From NCBI GenBank assembly GCA_026398135.1, contig JAPLTN010000099.1, positions 1-64,000 on the forward strand: DNA of 64,000 nt, read 5' to 3'. Numbering within the stretch: the stretch's first letter is position 1; every line of letters begins with the position of its first letter. Of the stretch, positions 18,680 to 27,619 are shown piece by piece. Both the position numbers and the translations under genes were made by a program. The notes below the pieces were generated by a model that saw nothing but the letters and a program-made list of their open reading frames with translations, made no database searches and had not been told where the DNA came from. Source of the DNA: Verrucomicrobiota bacterium (GTDB lineage: Bacteria; Verrucomicrobiota; Verrucomicrobiia; Opitutales; Opitutaceae).

Positions 18680-19222
18680 TCAGTCCACAATGACCACGTG
18701 GTCGCCAACCCTCACTTCGTCGTAGAGGCCCACGATGTCCTGATTGCCCAACAGCACGCAGCCCGCGCTGTGCGGATGGCCGAGGCGGTCTTCCCGGTTG
18801 GTGCCGTGGATGTAAACGTAGCGATCGTAGGTATCGACGACGTTGCCGTGTTCGTCGCGGCCGGCGTTGCGCCCTGGCTCCAAGCCGCGCAGCCAGAGGA
18901 TGCGGCTGGTGATGAGGTTTCCATTGTCCTCGTGCTCGGAAAAGTGGCGGCCGGTAGGGCGGCGGGACTTGAAAACCATTCCGGCGGGTTGTTCGCCGCC
19001 GATGCGTTCGGCGATCTCGTGCAGGCCGCGCGGGGTGCCGAGCGAGTCTTTCACGTTGCTGGGCGGTTTGAGCGAGGTGCAGGCGGGGTAGGCGCGCACG
19101 AGTTCGCCGCCGCGGAAGAACTGCAAGGTCTGCGCGCCGATGCGCACGACAAGCAGCCGGTCTGCGGGCTTGATGCCCAGCGCTGCGCAGGTTTTGCTGA
19201 TCGACTCTTTAATATCATCCAT
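18680..19222 (-). CDS. L,D-transpeptidase (YkuD domain)
   Basis: A 180-residue protein consisting of a YkuD catalytic domain, which cross-links peptidoglycan or attaches proteins to it. The motif H139-G-T-N and S152-A-G-C155 supplies the catalytic histidine and cysteine; the usual S-H-G-C-x-R is altered to S-A-G-C-V-L. No signal peptide is visible, unusual for a periplasmic enzyme. ATG 19222 is chosen. That start is separated by a single base from the divergent asd start, so each gene's promoter and ribosome-binding site must lie in or very near the other's coding sequence. Confidence 0.85.
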   Translation of the reverse strand: MDDIKESISKTCAALGIKPADRLLVVRIGAQTLQFFRGGELVRAYPACTSLKPPSNVKDSLGTPRGLHEIAERIGGEQPAGMVFKSRRPTGRHFSEHEDNGNLITSRILWLRGLEPGRNAGRDEHGNVVDTYDRYVYIHGTNREDRLGHPHSAGCVLLGNQDIVGLYDEVRVGDHVVIVD

Positions 19223-19223
19223 C

Positions 19224-20285
19224 GTGAACACGCGTAAATATGTTGTCGGTATCGTCGGCGCCACCGGCGCGGTCGGTCAAGAACTGGTCCGCCTGATGCA
19301 GGAGCGTAATTTCCCGCTCTCCCGGCTGAGGCTTTTTGCCTCGGCGCGCTCGGCTGGAAAAACCGTCAAACTGGGCGGCGAAACCCTCACCATCGAAGAG
19401 GCCAAACTGGGCGCGTTTGCCGGCGTGGACCTGGCGTTTTTTGCCGCCGGCGGCTCTGTCACGCGTGCGCTGGCGGCGGATGCCATCGCCAGCGGCTGCA
19501 CCGTGATCGACAAGAGCTCCGCCTACCGTCAGCAGGCCGATGTGCCGCTGGTCGTGCCCGAGATCAACGCCGACGCGCTGCGCACGCACCGGGGCCTGAT
19601 CGCCAATCCGAACTGCTCCACCGCAGTCATGCTCATGGGGCTCTACCCGTTGCATCAGCTTTTCGGGCTGAAGCGCATCTTCGTTTCCACCTACCAATCC
19701 GTGTCCGGCACCGGCGCGGAGGCGGTCAAGGAGCTGGCCGAACAAATCGCCGCGCACTCGGCCGGACAGCCGCTCACCGCCAAGGTTTACCCCTACCAAA
19801 TCGCGTTCAACTGCATCCCGCAGATCGATACGTTTGGCGCCGACGGCTACACCGGCGAAGAGGAAAAAATGCGCCTGGAGAGCCGCAAGATTCTTGGTCT
19901 GCCCGGCCTTCGCGTCTCCGCTACCTGCGTGCGCGTGCCGGTGGTGCGGGCGCACTCGGTGGCGGTCAGCGCCGAGTTTGAGCGTCCGGTCAACGTCGAG
20001 CAGGCGCGCGCGGCCATCGCGGCCTTCCCCGGTGCGGAACTGGTGGACGATCCCGCCACGAAAAAATACCCGACCCCGCTCGATTTCGCCGAAAAAGTGA
20101 AGTGCGGCGTGGGCCGCGTGCGTGTCGATACCGCCTTCGACAACGGTCTCTCCTTCTGGGTGAGCGGCGATAATCTCTGGAAGGGCGCCGCCCTGAATGC
20201 GGTGCAAAACGCCGAGCTGATGTGCCGCGAAGGCTGGCTGCTTTGCCACCGCCCGGCCGCTCAATCCGCATCGGCAAGCAAATAA
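19224..20285 (+). CDS. asd: Aspartate-semialdehyde dehydrogenase
   Basis: Reduces aspartyl phosphate to aspartate semialdehyde in the shared pathway to lysine/diaminopimelate, threonine and methionine. It has 353 residues. The NADP loop is G-A-T-G-A-V-G (12-18), the catalytic cysteine is C131 in N-P-N-C-S-T-A, and the histidine lies in V-V-R-A-H-S-V-A-V-S. GTG 19224 is the only sensible start, since no ATG occurs in the first part of the domain. Upstream codons belong to the divergent transpeptidase. A tRNA-Val gene follows 48 bp after its stop. Confidence 0.95.
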   Translation: MNTRKYVVGIVGATGAVGQELVRLMQERNFPLSRLRLFASARSAGKTVKLGGETLTIEEAKLGAFAGVDLAFFAAGGSVTRALAADAIASGCTVIDKSSAYRQQADVPLVVPEINADALRTHRGLIANPNCSTAVMLMGLYPLHQLFGLKRIFVSTYQSVSGTGAEAVKELAEQIAAHSAGQPLTAKVYPYQIAFNCIPQIDTFGADGYTGEEEKMRLESRKILGLPGLRVSATCVRVPVVRAHSVAVSAEFERPVNVEQARAAIAAFPGAELVDDPATKKYPTPLDFAEKVKCGVGRVRVDTAFDNGLSFWVSGDNLWKGAALNAVQNAELMCREGWLLCHRPAAQSASASK

Positions 20286-20333
20286 ACCCTTGTCAGGCGG
20301 CGTGACCGCTTGCTTACCTCCGACCTTTGGTTC

Positions 20334-20410
20334 GGACGCTTAGCTCAGTTGGTTAGAGCACCTCGCTTACACCGAGGGTGTCGGGGGTTCGAGTCCCTCA
20401 GCGTCCACCA
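20334..20410 (+). tRNA. tRNA-Val (anticodon TAC)
   Basis: A 77-nt tRNA with encoded CCA. The acceptor GGACGCT pairs with AGCGTCC, the anticodon loop CTTACAC reads TAC, and box B is GGTTCGAGTCC. It is the second valine tRNA in 2 kb and lies just upstream of ilvH. Confidence 0.97.
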
Positions 20411-20445
20411 AGAACTTTTCCCCCTTTCGTTTCTCTCCTTTCACC

Positions 20446-20919
20446 ATGCGTCACACGATCTCGATTCTCGTTGAGAACAAGTTCGGCGTTCTGGCCCGCG
20501 TCACCGGACTTTTCTCCGGTCGCGGCTTTAACATCGACTCGCTCAACGTCGCGCCCACGCACGTGGCGGCGTTGTCTCGTATCACCGCCGTGTTGATGGG
20601 CGACGAGGCCGCGCTGAATCTCGCGATCAAGCAGCTGCGCAAGCTGGTCAACGTGGTCGAGGTCACCGATTTCAAGGACGGCCAGGCCGTGCAGCGCGAA
20701 CTGGTTTTGGTCAAGGTCAAGGCCTCGGCTAAGTCCCGTTCCGAAGTCATGCAGATCTGCGAGATTTTCCGCACCAAGATCGTCAACGTGGATCACAAGG
20801 ATGTGATCGTCGAACTCGTCGGAGACTGCGCCAAAGTCAGCGCGTTTCTCAACCTGCTCGAACCCTTCGGCATCATCGAAATCGCCCGCACCGGCACCTT
20901 GGCCCTCAAGCGCGCCTAA
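20446..20919 (+). CDS. ilvH: Acetolactate synthase small (regulatory) subunit
   Basis: A 157-residue ACT-domain protein that binds the large subunit (encoded at 36959-38734) and confers valine feedback inhibition. The N-terminus M-R-H-T-I-S-I-L-V-E-N-K-F-G-V-L-A-R-V-T-G-L-F-S-G-R-G-F-N-I is split here for clarity and is classical; the C-terminal domain ends G-I-I-E-I-A-R-T-G. It lies 35 bp after tRNA-Val and 60 bp before ilvC, with which it forms an operon. The large subunit gene is about 16 kb away, whereas ilvB usually precedes ilvH. Confidence 0.95.
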   Translation: MRHTISILVENKFGVLARVTGLFSGRGFNIDSLNVAPTHVAALSRITAVLMGDEAALNLAIKQLRKLVNVVEVTDFKDGQAVQRELVLVKVKASAKSRSEVMQICEIFRTKIVNVDHKDVIVELVGDCAKVSAFLNLLEPFGIIEIARTGTLALKRA

Positions 20920-20979
20920 GCCGTCGCCCTTCTCACTTTCCCGTTTCCTTCCCCTAAACCCACCACCTCTTTTCCCAAC

Positions 20980-22011
20980 ATGCCTGCCAAAGTATACACC
21001 GACAAAGACGCCGACCTCGGCTTTTACCAAAACAAGACCATCGCTGTTCTCGGCTACGGTTCCCAAGGCCATGCCCACGCCTTGAATCTCAAGGATTCCG
21101 GCGTAAACGTGATCATCGGCCTCTATCCAGGCTCCAAGTCCAAGCCCGTCGCCGAGAAGCACGGCTTCAAGGTCGTCTCGACCGCCGAGGCCGTGAAGCT
21201 GGCCGACGTCATCCTGGTCGGCTTGCCCGACATGAAGCAGGCCGACGTTTACCTCACCGACATCGCCCCGAACCTCACCAAGGGCAAAACCCTCGTCTTC
21301 TCCCACGGTCTCGCCATCCACTTCGGCCTGATCAAGGTCCCGGCCGACATCGACGTCATCCTCGTCGCCCCCAAGGGCCCCGGCCACATGGTCCGCCGCC
21401 TCTACGTTGAAGGCAAAGGCATGCCCGCCCTCATCGGCGTGTTCCAGGACAAGTCCAAGAAGGCCAAGAAGACCGCCCTCGCCTGGGCCAAGGGCATCGG
21501 CAGCACCCGCGCAGGCGTGCTCGAGACCACCTTCAAGGAAGAGACCGAGACCGATCTCTTCGGCGAGCAGGCTGTGCTCTGCGGCGGCGCTTCCGCCCTC
21601 GTGCAGGCTGGCTTCGAGACCCTCGTCGAGGCCGGTTACCAGCCCGAGATGGCCTACTTCGAGTGCCTCCACGAGCTGAAGCTCATCTGCGATCTTATGT
21701 ACGAGAAGGGTATCTCCGGCATGCGTTTCTCGATCTCCGAGACCGCCAAGTACGGCGACATCACCCGCGGTCCTCGCGTGATCAACGCGAACACCAAGAA
21801 GGAGATGAAGAAGATCCTAACCGAGATCCAGAACGGCAAGTTCGTGAAGCAGTGGGTCGCCGAGTACAAGGGCGGCCTGAAGAACTACAACGCCCTGCTC
21901 AAGGCCGGCGAGAAACACCAGATCGAGAAGACCGGCGAACGCCTTCGCAACCTGATGCCTTGGATGCCCAAGCGCAACATCAGCGGCGTGGCCGGCTCCT
22001 ACGCCTCGTAA
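20980..22011 (+). CDS. ilvC: Ketol-acid reductoisomerase, class I
   Basis: Converts acetolactate or acetohydroxybutyrate to the dihydroxy acids of valine and isoleucine synthesis with NAD(P)H and Mg2+. Its 343 residues fit the short class I form. The Rossmann motif is [12 protein letters not shown]. The cofactor loop G-L-Y-P-G-S-K-S has tyrosine where arginine is common. The metal-binding segment is [10 protein letters not shown] followed by C-L-H-E-L-K-L. Second gene of the ilvHC operon, followed by a terminator. Confidence 0.96.
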   Translation: MPAKVYTDKDADLGFYQNKTIAVLGYGSQGHAHALNLKDSGVNVIIGLYPGSKSKPVAEKHGFKVVSTAEAVKLADVILVGLPDMKQADVYLTDIAPNLTKGKTLVFSHGLAIHFGLIKVPADIDVILVAPKGPGHMVRRLYVEGKGMPALIGVFQDKSKKAKKTALAWAKGIGSTRAGVLETTFKEETETDLFGEQAVLCGGASALVQAGFETLVEAGYQPEMAYFECLHELKLICDLMYEKGISGMRFSISETAKYGDITRGPRVINANTKKEMKKILTEIQNGKFVKQWVAEYKGGLKNYNALLKAGEKHQIEKTGERLRNLMPWMPKRNISGVAGSYAS

Positions 22012-22040
22012 GTAACCGCGCTTCACCTCGCATTCCCAAG

Positions 22041-22075
22041 CGGGCGCCGACCCTTTTCCGGGCGGCGCCCGTTTT
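22041..22075 (+). terminator. Rho-independent terminator of ilvHC
   Basis: Stem CGGGCGCC/GGCGCCCG (22041-22048 with 22064-22071) with a 15-nt loop, followed by TTTT and further T-rich sequence. Confidence 0.8.
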
Positions 22076-22125
22076 CGTTTTTCGAGTTTCAACCGCTCTG
22101 CCTCCGCGCCCTTCTTTCGCTTCTC

Positions 22126-22983
22126 TTGAACAAAATCATCCTCGCCACCCGCAAGAGCCCGCTCGCCCTGGCCCAGAGCGAGCAGGTCGCCGCGCACCTG
22201 CGCGCCACCCTCGGCTGCGAGGTGGAGTTGTTCAAAATCGTCACCACCGGCGATAAACGCACCGAGTGGTCGCTGGAGAAGCAGGGCGGCAAGGGACTTT
22301 TCACCAAAGAGCTCGAAGAGGCCTTGCTCCGCGGCGACGCCGATCTCGCCGTGCACAGCTGCAAGGACCTGCCGGGCGAATTGCCCGCCGGCCTCACCGT
22401 CGCCGGTTACATGCCGCGCGAAGACCCGCGCGACATGCTGGTGCTGCGCGACGGGGTGGAGACGCCCGCCCTCATCGCCACCAGCAGCCCGCGCCGCCGC
22501 TTGCAGCTCGGCATGATTTTCCCGGACGCCACCTTTAACGAGATCCGTGGCAACGTGGACACGCGTCTGCGCAAGATCGGTCAGGACCACGTGGCCGATG
22601 CCACCGTGCTCGCCTGCGCCGGTCTGCGGCGGCTGGGCATCGGCGGCTGGCAAGGCGTTAAATTCCACGCCTTGCCCTGCGAACACATGGTGCCCGCAGT
22701 CGGTCAGGCGGCCATCGCCTTGCAAACCCGCACCGAGGACGCCGCGTTTTTCGCCCCGGTGCTCGATCACCGCACCTGGCGGGCGGTGACCTTGGAGCGC
22801 GCCTTCCAGGCCGCGCTCGGCGGCGGTTGCCAGACGGCCTTTGCCGCCCACGTCACCGCTGACACGCTCTGGTTTTACCATCACGAGATCGGCCTGCGCA
22901 GCCTCCCGCTGAGCGACGCCGAGATCGATTCCCCGGTCGAGACCGCCCGCACGATTTTAAAACACCTCGGCTTTCAGCTCTAG
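22126..22983 (+). CDS. hemC: Hydroxymethylbilane synthase (porphobilinogen deaminase)
   Basis: Joins four porphobilinogen units into hydroxymethylbilane for heme, siroheme and cobalamin. The 285 residues are a little short; the C-terminal domain 3 is trimmed. Visible motifs are A-T-R-K-S-P-L-A-L-A-Q-S, H-S-C-K-D-L-P with D81, and S-S-P-R-R. The dipyrromethane-cofactor cysteine is C235 in G-G-G-C-Q-T-A. The start is TTG 22126; no ATG precedes the conserved N-terminus. It is followed after a repeat-bearing gap by the cobA-hemD fusion that takes its product onward. Confidence 0.93.
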   Translation: MNKIILATRKSPLALAQSEQVAAHLRATLGCEVELFKIVTTGDKRTEWSLEKQGGKGLFTKELEEALLRGDADLAVHSCKDLPGELPAGLTVAGYMPREDPRDMLVLRDGVETPALIATSSPRRRLQLGMIFPDATFNEIRGNVDTRLRKIGQDHVADATVLACAGLRRLGIGGWQGVKFHALPCEHMVPAVGQAAIALQTRTEDAAFFAPVLDHRTWRAVTLERAFQAALGGGCQTAFAAHVTADTLWFYHHEIGLRSLPLSDAEIDSPVETARTILKHLGFQL

Positions 22984-23090
22984 TAGCGAGTAGCGGGAAG
23001 TGAGTAGCGAGCATCTCAAGAACCGGAAAACCACTCTCTGACCATTCCTAAACGACTCGTTACCCGCTACTCGCTACCCACTACTTACCC
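22984..23090. repeat. Purine-rich repeat with an inverted counterpart between hemC and cobA-hemD
   Basis: The left arm is built of GTAGCGAGTAGCGGGAAGTG-like units just after the hemC stop. The right arm (from about 23056) is its approximate reverse complement (CGTTACCCGCTACTCGC and so on). About 45 bp lie between, so the RNA could form a long imperfect hairpin. It belongs loosely to the AGCGGGGAG-type repeats found elsewhere in the window. Confidence 0.6.
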
Positions 23091-23097
23091 ATCGATC

Positions 23098-24621
23098 ATG
23101 TCTTCCACTGGTATTGTCTATCTTGTCGGCGCCGGTCCCGGCGATCTTGGTCTGGTCACCTTTCGCGCCAAGGAGCTCGTCGCGAGCGCCGATGTGCTGG
23201 TTTACGACTACCTCGTGCACCCCGAGTTGGTGAAGTGGTGCCGGACCGACTGCGAAGTGTTCTACGTGGGTAAAAAAGCCGGTTGCCACACCGTCCCCCA
23301 GGAGGAGATCGAGGCCCTGTTGGTGAAGCACGCCCAAGCCGGTAAGCAAGTGGTGCGGCTCAAGGGCGGCGACCCCTATATCTTCGGGCGCGGCGGCGAG
23401 GAAGCCCGCGCCTTGGTCAAAGCCGGCGTTGCCTTCGAGGTCGTTCCCGGCGTCACCGCCGCACTCGCCGCCGGGGCTTACGCCGGCATTCCCCTCACGT
23501 ATCGGAATCTCAGCACGTCGCTGGTTTTGCTCACCGGCCACGAAGACCCGAACAAGACCGGCACCCAGGTGGATTGGCGAAGCTTCGGCGCGCTCAAACA
23601 CACCACGCTCGCCATCTACATGGGCATGGGGCGGCTGGAGTTTATCCTCGCCGAGTTGCAGGCCGGCGGCCTCGCCGCGACCACCCCGGCCGCCGTCGTG
23701 CAATGGGCCTCGCTCGGCCGCCAGCGCAGCGTGGCCGGCACCGTGGCCGATCTCCCGGCCAAGGTGACAGCCGCCAAGCTGGCCGCGCCCGCGATCATCT
23801 TCATCGGCGAAGTGGTGCGCGATCACGAAGCCATCGACTGGTTCGAGCACCTCCCGCTCTTCGGACGCCGCGTGGCCATCACCCGTACCCGCGACCAAAA
23901 CAGCGAACTGCGCGAGAAACTCGAAACCCTCGGCGCCGAGGTCTTGGAGCTGCCCCTCATCACCATTTCCAAGGCGGTGGATAAACACGGCTTCGTCGAG
24001 ATCCTGGCCGAGCTGGGCGGCTACGATTGGATCGTGTTCACCAGCGCCAACGGCGTCCGCTACTTCTTCGAGGATTTCCTCAAAGGCTTTAAAGACATCC
24101 GCGCGCTCGGCCTCCTGCGCTTCGCCTGCATCGGTCGCGCCACCGCGTGCGAGATTGAGAAATACCACATCCGCGTGGAGTGCATGCCCGACACCGCCAC
24201 CGGCACCTCGCTGGCCGAAGCCCTCATCGCCACCGGCAGCCTCGACAGCGCCAAGATCATCGTCGTCACCGGCAACCTCAACCGCGATAAACTCGTGCGC
24301 AAACTGGAGGCCGCCCGCGCCATCGTGGACCAGCTCCCGCTCTACAAGACGGAGAAAACCGACCTCACCAACGACCCCGTGGCCGACGACTTCCGCCAGC
24401 ACGGAGCCGATGCGATCCTCTTTGCCAGCTCCTCGGCCGCCGAGTCCTTCCACGCCCAGGCGGAAGGCTTGAAACTCGCCCCCGGAGCGAAAAAACCCCT
24501 GGTCGGCAGCATCGGCGAACAGACCACCGAGAGCCTGACCGAGCTCGGCATGCCCCCGGATTTCATCGCCGCCAAGCCCAGCCTCGACGCCCTCCTCGCG
24601 GCCTTAAAAACGCGTTTATAG
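23098..24621 (+). CDS. cobA-hemD: Uroporphyrinogen-III C-methyltransferase / uroporphyrinogen-III synthase fusion
   Basis: A 507-residue bifunctional enzyme. Residues 1 to about 250 are the SAM-dependent methyltransferase (V-Y-L-V-G-A-G-P-G-D; V-R-L-K-G-G-D-P-Y-I-F-G-R-G-G-E-E; V-V-P-G-V-T-A-A) that makes precorrin-2. Residues from about 255 to the end are HemD (R-R-V-A-I-T-R-T-R-D; D-W-I-V-F-T-S-A-N-G-V; A-D-A-I-L-F-A-S-S-S-A-A), which cyclises hydroxymethylbilane. With hemC it provides the branch to siroheme and cobalamin. Fusion of these activities is known in several phyla. Confidence 0.95.
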   Translation: MSSTGIVYLVGAGPGDLGLVTFRAKELVASADVLVYDYLVHPELVKWCRTDCEVFYVGKKAGCHTVPQEEIEALLVKHAQAGKQVVRLKGGDPYIFGRGGEEARALVKAGVAFEVVPGVTAALAAGAYAGIPLTYRNLSTSLVLLTGHEDPNKTGTQVDWRSFGALKHTTLAIYMGMGRLEFILAELQAGGLAATTPAAVVQWASLGRQRSVAGTVADLPAKVTAAKLAAPAIIFIGEVVRDHEAIDWFEHLPLFGRRVAITRTRDQNSELREKLETLGAEVLELPLITISKAVDKHGFVEILAELGGYDWIVFTSANGVRYFFEDFLKGFKDIRALGLLRFACIGRATACEIEKYHIRVECMPDTATGTSLAEALIATGSLDSAKIIVVTGNLNRDKLVRKLEAARAIVDQLPLYKTEKTDLTNDPVADDFRQHGADAILFASSSAAESFHAQAEGLKLAPGAKKPLVGSIGEQTTESLTELGMPPDFIAAKPSLDALLAALKTRL

Positions 24622-24793
24622 ACCCGGTCGTGCCTTTGCATTAAGCCGCACGAGTCCGAACCTTGGAGTCCCGCCTTTAAGCGGTCCGAAGCATCCATCC
24701 GTCCCATAGTCCGACATCCGTCATTAGGCATTCGTCATTCCCCTTCCGCCCCCCATGCAGGGCGGGTCGCTTCGACGCTCCGCCACCTCACCT

Positions 24794-24887
24794 CGGAATT
24801 GGCCGAGGACGGCCGACGCTACATGTAATGTATAGCTTACTCACATCAGGAGGTTTGTGTAGCGTTGGCCCTCGCCGGCCAATTCCG
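24794..24887. repeat. Inverted-repeat element, copy 1 (GGAATTGGCCG family)
   Basis: Two 30-bp arms (24794-24823 and 24858-24887), nearly perfect reverse complements, begin CGGAATTGGCCG and end GCTACA towards the 34-bp centre. A related copy with 28-bp arms lies at 36845-36934. The rest of the 24622-24921 gap shows no gene. The form fits a REP/MITE-like dispersed element. Confidence 0.75.
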
Positions 24888-24921
24888 ACATTCTGTTCAT
24901 CCTGACTGCGAATTGGAATAA

Positions 24922-26664
24922 TCAAGAACCGACGGAAACAGCAGCCGAGGCGGGAGTTGCGTTGCGGTTTACGGCCACTACCCCGTCGTGGTTGAGCTCG
25001 CGCAGCAAGGTACCGAGGTAGGGGATAAGTTGTTTCTTGCGGCTGACGATGCCGGGAAGGTCGAAAATCTCGCCGTCTTCGACGCTGGGGTAGGTGATGC
25101 GTTTGGTGATTTCCGGGTCACCCTTAAGCAGGAGCAGCGAGTTTTGCGTGTTGATGTCGGTGACTAAAAGGCAGGCGAAGCAAAGACCTTCCTGTGTGCA
25201 GAGTTCATCGAGCGCGCGGAGGAGGGATCTGGAGTTTTGCCAGAAATTACCGAAGCCGAGCTCCTCAACCTGCGAAACCGCGAAACGGACGGCTTCTTCG
25301 TCGTAAATTTTAAAATCGGTGCGGATGACTTTTTCCGGAGGATTGGAGAGAATCACCGAGCCGGAGCTGAAAATCAGATCTGCCAGTTGCCGGGAGTTCA
25401 CATCGGCGATTTTAGACAACCAAGTAAGGAGGAGGGTGTCTTTTTCCGTCGAAGTGGGGCTCTGCAGGTGGAGGGTATCGGAGATAATTCCGCCCATGAG
25501 AATACCGGCAATTTGCGGCGTTGGGGTGAGCCCTTCGCGACGGAAAAGATCGGCTATGATGGTGCAGGTCGAGCCTACCGGATCATTGATAAAAAGGATC
25601 GGCTGGTTGGTGGTAAATGCCCCTATACGATGGTGGTCAATAATTTCCGTTATAGTGACTTCTTCCGCACCGGTCACCGCCTGGGTCATTTCGTTGTGAT
25701 CAACCAGCACCAATTTGGTGCGCACGGGTTTGAGCATGTCCGTCTTGGTCAGGATGCCTTGGAGGCGGCCATCGTCGCCGAGCACCATGTAAGCGGCGAC
25801 ATTGGAAGTCGCGAGTTTTTTGCGCACCTCCGACAGACGTTGATCGGGCGAAAGCGAGGTGAAGCGGCGGTCAACGATACGGTCGATTTTGGTGGCGGAG
25901 CGAATGACCCAGGCGGTGGTGGCGGTATCGTAAGGGCTGACCATCACCGCCACTCCGGTGGAGCGGGCATATTCCACGATGAAGCTGTCCACTGGCAGAT
26001 TGCCCGTGATCACGAGCAAACGGACATTCATGTTAATGGACTTCAGTTGAATGTCGGCACGGTCGCCGACGATGATGATCGATTGGCTGGCCAGGATGCC
26101 GTCGCTCTGGGCGGCTTGTCCGAACGATTTAACATCCATCGCACCGACGCGAACAAACAGCTCTTCTTCGCGAGCGGCGTCGGAGAGATGGATGACGTTG
26201 GCGTGCAGGGCTCGGGCGATTTGGTTAAGGCTGGTTTGTACTTTGCGCATCTCTCGCAACGCACGGACCTTGGGAACGAAGAAGCCGCCGAGTTGAAAGA
26301 TAGACACGGTGCCGACGAGACGGCGGTCAGCCGCCACCACGGGAAGCACCCGCACGTCATGTTCGTCGATGAGTTCGAGGGCCTCGGAGCAGGTGGCATC
26401 CTGGGGTATAACCACGACATCGCTGACCATGACATCGCGGACGCGCGGAGTGACGTCCATGAGCAAGGTGGGCAAGGGGTGCTGAAACCGGTTGAGGATG
26501 GCGTCGATGCGGGCGTTGGAGTTTCCGCACCTGGCGGCGATGTAGCCGTGCTGGCCGCAAGCCTCTTTGAAGGCGGCATAGGCGATGGCGGCGCAGATGG
26601 AATCTGCGTCGGGGTTTTTATGGCCGATAACGTAAGTGGGAGCGGCAACAGAGGGACCGGACAT
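24922..26664 (-). CDS. Family II manganese-dependent inorganic pyrophosphatase with CBS and DRTGG domains
   Basis: A 580-residue enzyme hydrolysing pyrophosphate. The DHH N-terminal motif is G-H-K-N-P-D-A-D-S. An insert of about 240 residues follows: a CBS motif, a DRTGG-like domain and a second CBS motif. DHH catalysis then resumes with L-V-D-H-N-E and I-I-D-H-H-R-I-G. The C-terminal DHHA2 domain carries V-S-R-K-K-Q. Known relatives (for example in clostridia) are regulated by adenine nucleotides and diadenosine polyphosphates bound to the CBS domains; that regulation is inferred here. ATG 26664 starts the conserved N-terminus. Monocistronic. Confidence 0.93.
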   Translation of the reverse strand: MSGPSVAAPTYVIGHKNPDADSICAAIAYAAFKEACGQHGYIAARCGNSNARIDAILNRFQHPLPTLLMDVTPRVRDVMVSDVVVIPQDATCSEALELIDEHDVRVLPVVAADRRLVGTVSIFQLGGFFVPKVRALREMRKVQTSLNQIARALHANVIHLSDAAREEELFVRVGAMDVKSFGQAAQSDGILASQSIIIVGDRADIQLKSINMNVRLLVITGNLPVDSFIVEYARSTGVAVMVSPYDTATTAWVIRSATKIDRIVDRRFTSLSPDQRLSEVRKKLATSNVAAYMVLGDDGRLQGILTKTDMLKPVRTKLVLVDHNEMTQAVTGAEEVTITEIIDHHRIGAFTTNQPILFINDPVGSTCTIIADLFRREGLTPTPQIAGILMGGIISDTLHLQSPTSTEKDTLLLTWLSKIADVNSRQLADLIFSSGSVILSNPPEKVIRTDFKIYDEEAVRFAVSQVEELGFGNFWQNSRSLLRALDELCTQEGLCFACLLVTDINTQNSLLLLKGDPEITKRITYPSVEDGEIFDLPGIVSRKKQLIPYLGTLLRELNHDGVVAVNRNATPASAAVSVGS

Positions 26665-26721
26665 GAATGGAATATAGTTTAATGCTTAAACTAACTTAGA
26701 GTAGGACAAATTATGAAGAAC

Positions 26722-26751
26722 AAAAAACCCGACCGGGTAGGTCGGGCTTTT
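26722..26751 (-). terminator. Terminator of the pseudopilin gene
   Basis: Stem CCCGACC/GGTCGGG (26728-26734 with 26740-26746) with a 5-nt loop. On the minus strand it is followed by six T; the plus strand has four T, so it could work in both directions. Confidence 0.85.
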
Positions 26752-26773
26752 GGGCCTTGTGGTGGAGCAAAAA

Positions 26774-27514
26774 TTATGGACCTGAGCCTGCTGCACCACC
26801 AGAGGTGCCAATGCCAGCATTTGTACTACCATATACCGAAGCGGTCGGACGAAGTACTTGTAGAAGTTGTTTGGTTCGAGCTCCCGAGGCACGTACGAAC
26901 ACGCCGCTGCCATCGCTGCTAGCAGTATCCTTGTAAAAAGTAACGTTACCACCGATATATCCTACGTGACCACCTTCATCCTTGTACGCACCTTTGGTCG
27001 CCACCCACTGTCCAGAATTGTTGTCTAGCCCACGGGTGAAAACGATTGGAGTAGTTGAAGCATCCGATTGACGTACGCCCGCCACGATTTCGACCGACAG
27101 CTCGGCATTGTTAAAATCTGTATTCAACCCAGTTTTGGTCTCGTTAAGAATCGTCCTCGGAGTGGATTCAGGCGCTAACGAATCATTTTTTGAAATGTAA
27201 AAAGAAGGTTCGTTGACTCCTGAGTTTAATGCCAATGTCCCAGCCCATTTCCATAAATCATTTGCTTGGGTGCCGGTTCCACTAAAATTGCGAATCGTGG
27301 TTCCGGGAAATTTACCATCGTTATCGTTGGCGTAGAGCATCGCGCTTTGGATGACCTGCTTTATGTTGTTGAGATCGGTCGTGCGATGCGCTTTGGCCTG
27401 AACATTTCCAACCGTTGGGATAATTATGGCGGCAAGAATACCGATAATTGCAATAACCGTGAGCAACTCGATCAGCGTGAAGCCCTTGGAGAATCTAGAT
27501 TTTGAGGTAAGCAT
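26774..27514 (-). CDS. Type II secretion/type IV pilus pseudopilin-like protein
   Basis: A 246-residue prepilin. The leader peptide ends K-G, and cleavage before F12 is expected in K-G-F-T-L-I-E-L-L-T-V-I-A-I-I-G-I-L-A, with E16 as the usual position-5 glutamate. A hydrophobic helix (12-34) is followed by D-L-N-N-I-K-Q-V-I-Q-S-A and a glycine-, serine- and threonine-rich globular domain of GspG/GspH style. Its base composition is clearly more AT-rich than that of its neighbours, suggesting transfer or relaxed constraint. No peptidase or assembly ATPase is adjacent. The GspA/GspB-like pair at 16.6-18.2 kb may belong to the same kind of machine. Confidence 0.88.
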   Translation of the reverse strand: MLTSKSRFSKGFTLIELLTVIAIIGILAAIIIPTVGNVQAKAHRTTDLNNIKQVIQSAMLYANDNDGKFPGTTIRNFSGTGTQANDLWKWAGTLALNSGVNEPSFYISKNDSLAPESTPRTILNETKTGLNTDFNNAELSVEIVAGVRQSDASTTPIVFTRGLDNNSGQWVATKGAYKDEGGHVGYIGGNVTFYKDTASSDGSGVFVRASGARTKQLLQVLRPTASVYGSTNAGIGTSGGAAGSGP

Positions 27515-27619
27515 GGAGAGGGATAAGAGGCGTCAAAATCTTCCGCAGGGACCGGTTTTACAAGTCAAAACTCGACGCGGGCTGGACAAATTTGGGCGGG
27601 TTGCTCCACCGTGTGCGCG

